From an uncultured Clostridia bacterium (GTDB lineage: Bacteria > Bacillota > Clostridia > Christensenellales > QALW01): a stretch of DNA of 64,000 nt. The first letter of the stretch is position 1. Every line of letters starts with the position of its first letter. The DNA lies in the NCBI GenBank assembly GCA_934434555.1, contig CAKRZX010000001.1, forward strand, positions 124,001 to 188,000, written 5' to 3'. The translations under genes were made by a program, and so were the position numbers. Below are positions 15,604-21,998 of the stretch, piece by piece. A model generated the notes under the pieces. It worked only from the letters and a program-made list of their open reading frames with translations. It searched no databases and was not told the DNA's origin.

Positions 15604-17319
15604 TTTTGCGTTTATCCGGCTTATCTCTTCCGGCGGAGCAGAAAAAGTGATATTCGTACCCTCATCGGTATGTTCCTGATTTATCACCTTGCACTTTGAA
15701 AAGATATACGCAAGAACGTCGCCCCGGGCGTAAGGTACAATCAAAGTTACCTCCGCGCTCATGGCTTTTACTCTTTTTACGATTTCCTGTTTCAGCGCAT
15801 CTAAGTTTTCACCCGTGGCAGCTGAAATATATATTGCGTCCTTAACTGCGGGCAGCTCGCCCTCAACACGGTCGATTTTATTAAGTACCGTAATTGTGGG
15901 AATATCCGCTGCGCCTATTGAAACAAGCACCTCTTCAACTGCGGCAATCTGTGCAAACAGTTCCGGGCTTGACGCGTCGCACACATGAATCAGAATATCG
16001 GCAAAAACCGCCTCTTCAAGGGTGGAGCGGAATGCCTCAACAAGTTGGTGCGGAAGTTTTTTAATAAACCCAACCGTATCGGTGACGCATACGTTTATAT
16101 TTTTATCAAGTTCACACCTACGGGTAAGGGGGTCAAGAGTGGCAAACAGTTTGTCCTCACAGAATACCTCGCTTTGGGAAAGTGCTTTAAGCAGCGTGCT
16201 TTTGCCCGCATTTGTGTAGCCCACAAGCGCAATCTGCGGCAGTTCCTGTTTTTTGCGCTGCTTGCGCATAAGTCCGCGGCGCACGGAGAGTTTGGAAAGC
16301 TGCTCTTTAAGTTCATATATCCGCCTGTTCACGTGGCGGCGGTCTGTTTCAAGTTTTTCTTCTCCCGGACCGCGCGTGCCTATTCCGCCGCCCTGGCGCG
16401 AAAGCGCAAGTCCCTCTCCTTTAAGGCGGGACAGTTTATATTTAAGCTGAGCAAGTTCAACCTGCATTTCGCCCTCTTTTGTGGCGGCACGCATTGCAAA
16501 AATATCAAGTATAAGGGCGGTGCGGTCAATAACGGGTACACCGAGTCCCTCTTCAAGATTCTTCTGCTCCGAAAACGTAAGTTCGTCATCATACACTGCC
16601 AAATCAACATTCTTTGACTGAACCGTAAGTGACAGTTCGCTTATTTTTCCGCTGCCTATAACGCCTTTTGCGCTTTTCTGTATAGCCTTAAACACCGTTT
16701 CGCCGCCGGCAGTATCAACAAGCCGTTCAAGTTCTTCAACCGAATCCTTATCGTTTCCCAAAAGCATAACTCTCTCTTTTTTATGCTCTTCTTCGGAAAA
16801 AACTTCGTGCTTTATTATTCTGTCGGCATCATAGATTTCGTTTATCCAGCCGTCCTGCGGAATTTTACTTACGCTTGGCGCGGTAAAATAAGAATATCCC
16901 TCTTTCGAATCCGAAAGCACCGCCATTGTAACGTTTGTGCTTTTGTTTTCAAGCACACCTATCGCGCACATAGCGTCAAACCTGATTTTTTTAAGGCTTT
17001 CGATATCAACGGAAGAAAGATGCCCGTTTCCGCCGGGATGCGTATGAATACAGCGCAGGCCCGAAAGACGGCTGTCGGAACGGCGCAAACTGATATTTGC
17101 CAGATTTGCCCTGTCGTCCTCGCCGATATTTACATATTCTATTTTCCCGCCGCGGGTAAGATACACGCATACTTCCCTGTTAAGGAGCCCCGTTATCTCG
17201 CTTATTTCCTGCGCCAAAACAGGGTCAAGGAAGCACGACGGGTCGGTTTCAAAATCTTCAAGTGCCTCAATGCGTTTTTTTATATGTTCTTTTATGCCTT
17301 TAATACTTCCGCAAATCAT
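15595..17319 (-). CDS. hflX: GTPase HflX with N-terminal JAMM/RadC-like extension
   Basis: A 574-residue protein. Residues ~190-574 are a standard HflX ribosome-splitting GTPase: HflX domain (ERLVDTAGGETV, GTRGPGEEKLETDRR), G1 GYTNAGKST, G3 DTVGF, G4 NKID, and a C-terminal domain. The first ~150 residues are additional relative to short HflX proteins and carry H92-T-H94-x7-S102-x2-D105 in the string HTHPGGNGHLSSVD. This is the exact spacing of the JAMM metal site of JAB/MPN and RadC-type proteins. Whether it binds Zn or cleaves an isopeptide is unknown. The gene is convergent with spoIIID. Confidence 0.92.
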   Translation of the reverse strand: MICGSIKGIKEHIKKRIEALEDFETDPSCFLDPVLAQEISEITGLLNREVCVYLTRGGKIEYVNIGEDDRANLANISLRRSDSRLSGLRCIHTHPGGNGHLSSVDIESLKKIRFDAMCAIGVLENKSTNVTMAVLSDSKEGYSYFTAPSVSKIPQDGWINEIYDADRIIKHEVFSEEEHKKERVMLLGNDKDSVEELERLVDTAGGETVFKAIQKSAKGVIGSGKISELSLTVQSKNVDLAVYDDELTFSEQKNLEEGLGVPVIDRTALILDIFAMRAATKEGEMQVELAQLKYKLSRLKGEGLALSRQGGGIGTRGPGEEKLETDRRHVNRRIYELKEQLSKLSVRRGLMRKQRKKQELPQIALVGYTNAGKSTLLKALSQSEVFCEDKLFATLDPLTRRCELDKNINVCVTDTVGFIKKLPHQLVEAFRSTLEEAVFADILIHVCDASSPELFAQIAAVEEVLVSIGAADIPTITVLNKIDRVEGELPAVKDAIYISAATGENLDALKQEIVKRVKAMSAEVTLIVPYARGDVLAYIFSKCKVINQEHTDEGTNITFSAPPEEISRINAKLK

Positions 17320-17377
17320 ATATAACCTCGATGAAAAATATCCTCGTTTATTGTATCACATTTTTTAATTTTCATCA

Positions 17378-17408
17378 AGAAAAAAGACTGCCCGCAAAAG
17401 GACAGCCT
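17378..17408 (-). terminator. Rho-independent terminator of brnQ
   Basis: Minus strand GGCTGTCC, short loop, GGGCAGTC, TTTTTT; the stem includes two G-U pairs. It starts right after the brnQ stop codon. Confidence 0.8.
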
Positions 17409-17416
17409 TTGAATTT

Positions 17417-18790
17417 TTATTCCGTGCGTTCGCGCCGGCGGGTAATAAACATCACCGTAAGCCCGATTATAAGCCCCAGCACTGCGGGACAAATCCACCC
17501 CAAACCGAAACCCGAAAGCGGCAGAACTTTGTTTATGCCGTCGATTACGGGCTGAATATGCATTGCGTTTCTCAATGTTTCGGGCAATGCGGCAAACAAA
17601 TCAACGACTGCGGCAGCAAGCGTAAAGCCCGTTGTAAAACGGTAAACATGTTTGTTGTGCCCGAACAGGTTCCCGAACAGACCCAAAAGAATAAGGGTAA
17701 TTGCCAGCGGATACAGGAACATAAGTACGGGGATAGAATACTCTATTATCGCGTTAAGCCCCAGGTTGGCAATAAGAAGCGAGCAGGCGCTGAAAATAAT
17801 CGTCCATATCCTGTACGAAAAAGACTTGGGGAACATTTTAACAAAAGTCTCTGAGCAGCTTGTTACAAGCCCTACCGCCGTTTTAAGGCAGGCAAGGGTA
17901 ACCATTATCGCTAAAATTATTGCACCTGCTTTGCCGAAATAATGTTCGGCTACACACGCAAAAACATCACCGCCGTTGCTGCACTTTGCGGCGATTTCCG
18001 CTACGGCACCGCTCTGCGCGCCCACAACCGTAACGGCAATATAAATTGCCGCCATAATAAGGCAGCTGAATATTCCGGATTTTACGGTGTTTGCGGCAAC
18101 CGCCTTGGGCTCGGTTACGCCCAGATCCCTGATAACGGTTATAACAACTATGCCGAATGCAAGGCTTGCAAGGGCATCCATTGTGTTATACCCCTCCAAA
18201 AAGCCCGTTGCAAACGCTTTTGTTGCATATGCGTCGGTAGCGGGTGTAACGTCACTTATATTCCCCATGGGTTTTACTATTGCCGCAACAACAAGCACGC
18301 CCAAAAAGATAAGGAACAGCGGCGTTAAAATCTTGCCTACCCACGTAAGAATCTTGCCCGGAAAAAGCGAAAAGCCCAAAACGACCAAAAAGAATATTAC
18401 GGAGTACACAGCAAGTGTGACCTGTGTGTTTGCACCTTTATTAAGCATAGGCTCAATGCCTACCGTAAAGGGAACCGTTGCGCAACGGGGTATTGCAAAG
18501 AAAGGCCCTATTGTAAGATAGAGCGCACAGGTAAAGAACACACTGTATGCTTTACCCACTTTGCCCGCAAGTTCGCTCAGTCCGTCGCTGCGGCTGATAC
18601 CCATTGCAGCCACGCCCATAAGGGGCAGTCCCACGCCTGTAATAAGGAAGCCGACGACGGCACCCCACATTTCCTTTCCGGCAAGTTGACCCATATATAT
18701 GGGAAAAATCAGATTGCCGGCGCCGAAGAACATCCCGAACAGCATACTTGCAATAAATATGAGTTCTTTTTTGCTGAGTTTCTCTTTCAC
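17417..18790 (-). CDS. brnQ: Branched-chain amino acid carrier (LIVCS family)
   Basis: A 457-residue polytopic membrane protein with about 12 helices. The N-terminus, FIASMLFGMFFGAGNLIFP, is the family signature, and GVTEPKAVAANTVKSG lies in the middle of the chain. BrnQ proteins import leucine, isoleucine and valine by cation symport. The gene stands alone: its own promoter (18839-18867) carries an 8-bp inverted repeat just downstream, and a terminator follows the stop codon. The start MKEKLSKKELIF is preceded by AAAGGAGAG. Length is typical of the family. Confidence 0.94.
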   Translation of the reverse strand: MKEKLSKKELIFIASMLFGMFFGAGNLIFPIYMGQLAGKEMWGAVVGFLITGVGLPLMGVAAMGISRSDGLSELAGKVGKAYSVFFTCALYLTIGPFFAIPRCATVPFTVGIEPMLNKGANTQVTLAVYSVIFFLVVLGFSLFPGKILTWVGKILTPLFLIFLGVLVVAAIVKPMGNISDVTPATDAYATKAFATGFLEGYNTMDALASLAFGIVVITVIRDLGVTEPKAVAANTVKSGIFSCLIMAAIYIAVTVVGAQSGAVAEIAAKCSNGGDVFACVAEHYFGKAGAIILAIMVTLACLKTAVGLVTSCSETFVKMFPKSFSYRIWTIIFSACSLLIANLGLNAIIEYSIPVLMFLYPLAITLILLGLFGNLFGHNKHVYRFTTGFTLAAAVVDLFAALPETLRNAMHIQPVIDGINKVLPLSGFGLGWICPAVLGLIIGLTVMFITRRRERTE

Positions 18791-18810
18791 ATTCTCACTC
18801 TCCTTTTATT

Positions 18811-18827
18811 ACTCAATTAAATTGAGT
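18811..18827. promoter_or_regulatory. Palindromic operator candidate in the brnQ leader
   Basis: ACTCAATT-A-AATTGAGT, a perfect 8-bp inverted repeat with a 1-nt centre, between the -10 element and the ribosome binding site of brnQ. Confidence 0.55.
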
Positions 18828-18838
18828 GTATTGCTCGT

Positions 18839-18867
18839 AGTATATCCTATTTATTGTTTTGTGTCAA
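18839..18867 (-). promoter_or_regulatory. SigA-type promoter of brnQ
   Basis: Minus strand TTGACA (18862-18867), 17-nt spacer, TATACT (18839-18844), ~50 nt upstream of the start codon. Confidence 0.85.
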
Positions 18868-18942
18868 GGAAAAAATAGTTTTGCGTAAATTTTGTGGGAA
18901 ATATCATATTGCATAAGTCCGTCACAGAATCAATGTAAAAAA

Positions 18943-19170
18943 GCGGCGGGACATAAAGCCCCGTCCTGCCGCGCAATAATCAAAGAACATAAAACAAGCA
19001 TTTCAAAAAGATAATTTTACCGCAAAATTGTTTTGCCCTGAAATTTCATTTTAAGATTGCATGGCAGCGGCTTGCTGCTGCCGCGAGCGCAAAAGATTGC
19101 GGCTTTGAAAATGATATAACATTGAAAAAACCTATCTCACAGCAAGAAACACCGCTCCGAAATCCGGCAT
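18943..19170. repeat. Degenerate copy of the intergenic repeat found at 58771-59340
   Basis: Contains GCGGGACATAAAGCCCCG, then an A/T-rich link with TTTTACCGCAAAA, then GGCAGCGGCTTGCTGCTGCC and a GCGCAAAAGATTGCGG string, in the same order as across a unit junction of the tandem repeat at 58.8-59.3 kb. It fills most of the 460-bp gap between brnQ and the DeoR-type gene; I see no gene in the remainder. Confidence 0.75.
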
Positions 19171-19252
19171 AACCGCAACGCTCTCCCATACAGCATATTC
19201 TCACATTGCCCGTACCGTTTTTTGCCCCTGCGCTTTGCCTGTCAACTTTTCA

Positions 19253-19978
19253 TCACATATCACTTGTATTTTCTCCGTCAAAGGAAAAATCAATATCGCT
19301 TATAAATTCGTCAACATCATCTTTGCTGCAAAGGCGAAACGTGCTTGTAATTCTGAATTTCGTTCCGTCAAACAGGAAAACTTTCTTTTTTGAATTTTTC
19401 ATCATACACTTTCTGAGGGCAATTTCGTCTTCTGACGCGTCGGTTATTTCGCCGTCCGTGCTTATCCCCTTGCACGAAAAGAACATTATGTCCGCGTGCA
19501 CGTTTTTTATAAACTCTTCGGCAAAACTTCCGAAAAAACAGCGCCGTTTTTCGGAATATTCGCCGCCGGTGCAGTAAATGCGCATACTTCCCGCGTCCTC
19601 GGGCAAAACACTGCTGTTTGTTATCACCGTCACACGGCGATTCTTTATATGCAAAAGCACCCTGCCCGCCGTTGACGACGAATCGATAAACACGGTGTCG
19701 CCGTCGTGCACAAGTTTTGCCGCCTGCTGTGCGATTTTCTCTTTGCCCGCCGAATTTTCGTTTTCCCGCCGTGCAAGGGGCAGAACGCCGCCGCTGAAAT
19801 CCGCCAGCGTAACTCCGCCGTAAAAACGCTCCACGTAACCCGCCTGTTGCAGTTTTTCCACATCTCTGCGCACGGTCGCTTCACTTATGAAAAGCGCCTT
19901 TGAAATCTGCTTTACCGTCGCCGAATTCTTTTCTTTAAGGAAATCCACAATGTTTTTTTGTCTTTCATATATCAGCAT
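19253..19978 (-). CDS. DeoR/GlpR-family transcriptional regulator
   Basis: A 241-residue regulator with an N-terminal DeoR helix-turn-helix (residues ~6-55: ATVKQISKALFISEATVRRD, then GYVERFYGGV) and a C-terminal sugar-phosphate-sensing domain of the ribose-5-phosphate isomerase-like fold (DGDTVFIDSSSTAG, VTVITNSS). It is divergently oriented from the lyxose isomerase/sugar kinase operon, with an inverted repeat CAATAT-TTG-ATATTG in between, so it probably represses that operon and itself, with a phosphorylated sugar as inducer (inference from family practice). GGAGGA precedes the ATG at 19978. Confidence 0.88.
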   Translation of the reverse strand: MLIYERQKNIVDFLKEKNSATVKQISKALFISEATVRRDVEKLQQAGYVERFYGGVTLADFSGGVLPLARRENENSAGKEKIAQQAAKLVHDGDTVFIDSSSTAGRVLLHIKNRRVTVITNSSVLPEDAGSMRIYCTGGEYSEKRRCFFGSFAEEFIKNVHADIMFFSCKGISTDGEITDASEDEIALRKCMMKNSKKKVFLFDGTKFRITSTFRLCSKDDVDEFISDIDFSFDGENTSDM

Positions 19979-20012
19979 AACGTCCTCCGTGAAAAAGTCT
20001 GCAAAAGTTTGG

Positions 20013-20027
20013 CAATATTTGATATTG
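20013..20027. promoter_or_regulatory. Candidate DeoR operator
   Basis: CAATAT-TTG-ATATTG, a perfect 6-bp inverted repeat with a 3-nt centre, between the DeoR-type gene and the divergent isomerase promoter. Confidence 0.5.
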
Positions 20028-20060
20028 AATAAGAAAATCTATCATTTTATATGGTGTGTA

Positions 20061-20089
20061 TTGACTTTTTGCCACATGTCAAGTATAAT
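20061..20089 (+). promoter_or_regulatory. SigA-type promoter of the isomerase/kinase operon
   Basis: TTGACT (20061-20066), 17-nt spacer, TATAAT (20084-20089), ~50 nt upstream of the ATG. The 17 nt from 20057 are identical to those from 2431 upstream of the lipoprotein gene. Confidence 0.85.
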
Positions 20090-20141
20090 AATTTTATCAT
20101 ATGATGAAAATCTTTGCAACAGTAATTTGGAGGAGTATATT

Positions 20142-20822
20142 ATGAAACGTTCGGAAGTCAACAAAATTCTTAAAGACAACATTGAATTTATAAAGAGCAT
20201 GAATTTCAATCTGCCGCCCTTTGCATATTTCACCCCCGAGGAGTGGAAAGAAAAGGGGCACGAATACGATGAAATCAGAAATCATATGCTCGGTTGGGAT
20301 ATTACCGACTACGGCCACGGCGATTTTAACAAAATCGGGCTGTTCCTTTTTACCCTGCGCAACGGCTCGCTTTCCGAGCCTGACTGCAAAAAGACCTATG
20401 CCGAAAAACTGCTTATTTCCGATGAGGACCAGTATTCGCCCATGCACTTTCATTGGAACAAAATGGAGGATATAATTAACCGCGGCGGCGGCAATCTTAT
20501 TGTAGAAGTTTACAACTGCGCCGAGGACGAATCCCTTGCGGACACCCCCGTTACCGTTACCTGTGACGGCCGCGTGTTCACCGTTCCCGCAGGCACGAAA
20601 CTCTGCCTCAAACCCGGCGAAAGCATTACTCTTCCGCCCCGCCAGTACCACGCATTCTGGGCACAAAAGGGTCACGGCAAGTGCCTTATAGGCGAAGTTT
20701 CAATGGTAAACGACGATAATACCGACAACCGTTTTTACGAAACCATGGGTCGTTTCCCCGAAATAGAAGAGGACGAGGCGCCCCTGTATTTCCTTTGCAA
20801 CGAATATCCGAAAGCGAAGTAA
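20142..20822 (+). CDS. D-lyxose ketol-isomerase (D-mannose isomerase activity likely)
   Basis: A 226-residue cupin-fold isomerase of the DUF1498 family. The metal site is visible as HFHWNKME (His-x-His-x4-Glu) with a later His in PRQYHAFW, matching the two-His, Glu, His ligand set of characterised D-lyxose isomerases. These enzymes interconvert D-lyxose/D-xylulose and often D-mannose/D-fructose. The ATG at 20142 follows TGGAGGAG; longer in-frame versions have no such site. The sugar kinase gene starts 4 nt after the stop codon, so the pair could convert lyxose or mannose to a ketose and then phosphorylate it. Confidence 0.88.
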   Translation: MKRSEVNKILKDNIEFIKSMNFNLPPFAYFTPEEWKEKGHEYDEIRNHMLGWDITDYGHGDFNKIGLFLFTLRNGSLSEPDCKKTYAEKLLISDEDQYSPMHFHWNKMEDIINRGGGNLIVEVYNCAEDESLADTPVTVTCDGRVFTVPAGTKLCLKPGESITLPPRQYHAFWAQKGHGKCLIGEVSMVNDDNTDNRFYETMGRFPEIEEDEAPLYFLCNEYPKAK

Positions 20823-20826
20823 GATT

Positions 20827-21681
20827 ATGAATATTACGGTTTTTGGCGAAGTTTTGTGGGACGTTTTCGCATCTGACAGAAAAATAGGCGGCGCGCCGTT
20901 CAATTTTGCCGCTCACGTTTGCCGTTTGGGCGGGAATGCCGCTCTTGTTTCGGCTGTGGGCAATGACGAATTGGGTACCGACGCATTAAAGGAAATAAAT
21001 CGGCTCGGTGTTGACTCCGCGCCCGTTGCGGTTTGTGACAAGCCTACCGGATATTGCGCCGTTACGCTTAAAAACGGCACTCCCGAATATGACCTTGTAA
21101 AAAACACCGCCTACGATTTTATCCCCGTGCCTCAGGAAAAGTATTTCAGTGCCGACGCGCTGTATTTCGGCACTCTTGCCCAAAGGAGCGAATTTTCAAG
21201 AAAAACGCTGAAAAAACTGCTTTCCGGCTCTTACGGCGAAGTATTCTTTGATATCAACATCCGCGGCGATTTTTATTCGGACGAAATAATCCGCGAATCG
21301 CTCTCCGCGTCAACGATACTTAAAATTTCCCGTGAGGAAATAGGCGTTCTCGGCATAAAAGGCGATAACGAAACCGTTTGCCGCGAGTTAAAGAAAATTT
21401 ATCCCAAACTCAAACTTATAATCGTTACGCTTGACTGTGACGGTGCCTTCGTTTTCTCCTGTGCGGAAGAAACGTTTACATACGCAAAAAAGCCCACCGT
21501 TACCCCCGTTTCGACCGTAGGTGCGGGCGATTCGTTTTCGGCGTGCTTTTTGTACAACTATCTTTCGGGTGCAGCCGTGAAGCAGTGCCTTGACCGTGCG
21601 TCAAACCTTGCCGGTTTTGTTGTAACTCAGTTAGGCGCTATCCCCGAATACCCCGCGGAACTGCTTTCCGCAATACGTTAA
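20827..21681 (+). CDS. PfkB-family sugar kinase, fructokinase-like
   Basis: A 284-residue ribokinase-fold kinase. N-terminal signature GEVLWDVF, substrate-binding GGAPFNFAAHVCRLGG, and the C-terminal PfkB signature STVGAGDSFSACF with the catalytic Asp. GAPFNFA and GEVLWD resemble bacterial fructokinases more than ribokinases. It is encoded 4 nt downstream of the lyxose/mannose isomerase, so the likely substrate is the ketose product (fructose or xylulose; inference). Cytoplasmic. A terminator follows at 21724-21762, which closes the two-gene operon. Confidence 0.88.
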   Translation: MNITVFGEVLWDVFASDRKIGGAPFNFAAHVCRLGGNAALVSAVGNDELGTDALKEINRLGVDSAPVAVCDKPTGYCAVTLKNGTPEYDLVKNTAYDFIPVPQEKYFSADALYFGTLAQRSEFSRKTLKKLLSGSYGEVFFDINIRGDFYSDEIIRESLSASTILKISREEIGVLGIKGDNETVCRELKKIYPKLKLIIVTLDCDGAFVFSCAEETFTYAKKPTVTPVSTVGAGDSFSACFLYNYLSGAAVKQCLDRASNLAGFVVTQLGAIPEYPAELLSAIR

Positions 21682-21723
21682 TCCCCCCCATTATTTTGCT
21701 TACATCTTTTTTATACACCTTCC

Positions 21724-21762
21724 GCCGACGGCTTTTTCCTTTCCAGCCGTCGGCACTTTTTT
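21724..21762 (+). terminator. Rho-independent terminator of the kinase operon
   Basis: GCCGACGGC, 13-nt loop, GCCGTCGGC, then ACTTTTTT. Confidence 0.85.
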
Positions 21763-21765
21763 ATA

Positions 21766-21798
21766 TAAAAGAACTCCCGCAGCGGGTGCTGCGGGAGT
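21766..21798 (-). terminator. Rho-independent terminator of the surface-protein operon
   Basis: Minus strand ACTCCCGCAGC, 4-nt loop, GCTGCGGGAGT, TTCTTTTA. It lies ~35 nt after the short acidic peptide gene and closes the operon starting at the HNH gene. Confidence 0.8.
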
Positions 21799-21834
21799 GA
21801 TGGGGGTACAGAAAAGCAATGAAGTTTTTCTGAT

Positions 21835-21987
21835 TCAGAAATCGACGCCGGGCAAGTGAATGGGACCGTCGTTATCGCCGTCGTCGCCGGTATCGGGCGG
21901 AAGAATTATTCCGCTGTCGCCCAGCATAACATCGGTATTCTGAATACTGATTATCTTAATTTCGGGAGTGCTGTATTCTTGTTTCAT
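21835..21987 (-). CDS. Short acidic peptide (50 aa), type MKQEYSTPEIKI
   Basis: A 50-residue open frame starting 11 nt after the stop codon of the BspA-like gene, with AAGGAG 7 nt before its ATG. It begins MKQEYSTPEIKIISIQNTDV, has a Ser/Gly turn (LGDSG), then an Asp/Gly-rich tail (DTGDDGDNDG) ending GVDF. There is no signal peptide, no Cys and no membrane helix. A second peptide of the same type (47452-47562) follows another large secreted protein with the same spacing. Similar short MKK-x-Y-x-x-P-E-I/L peptides are common next to surface genes in gut Clostridia, but I know of no assigned function. Confidence 0.8.
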   Translation of the reverse strand: MKQEYSTPEIKIISIQNTDVMLGDSGIILPPDTGDDGDNDGPIHLPGVDF

Positions 21988-21998
21988 ATCATTCTCCT

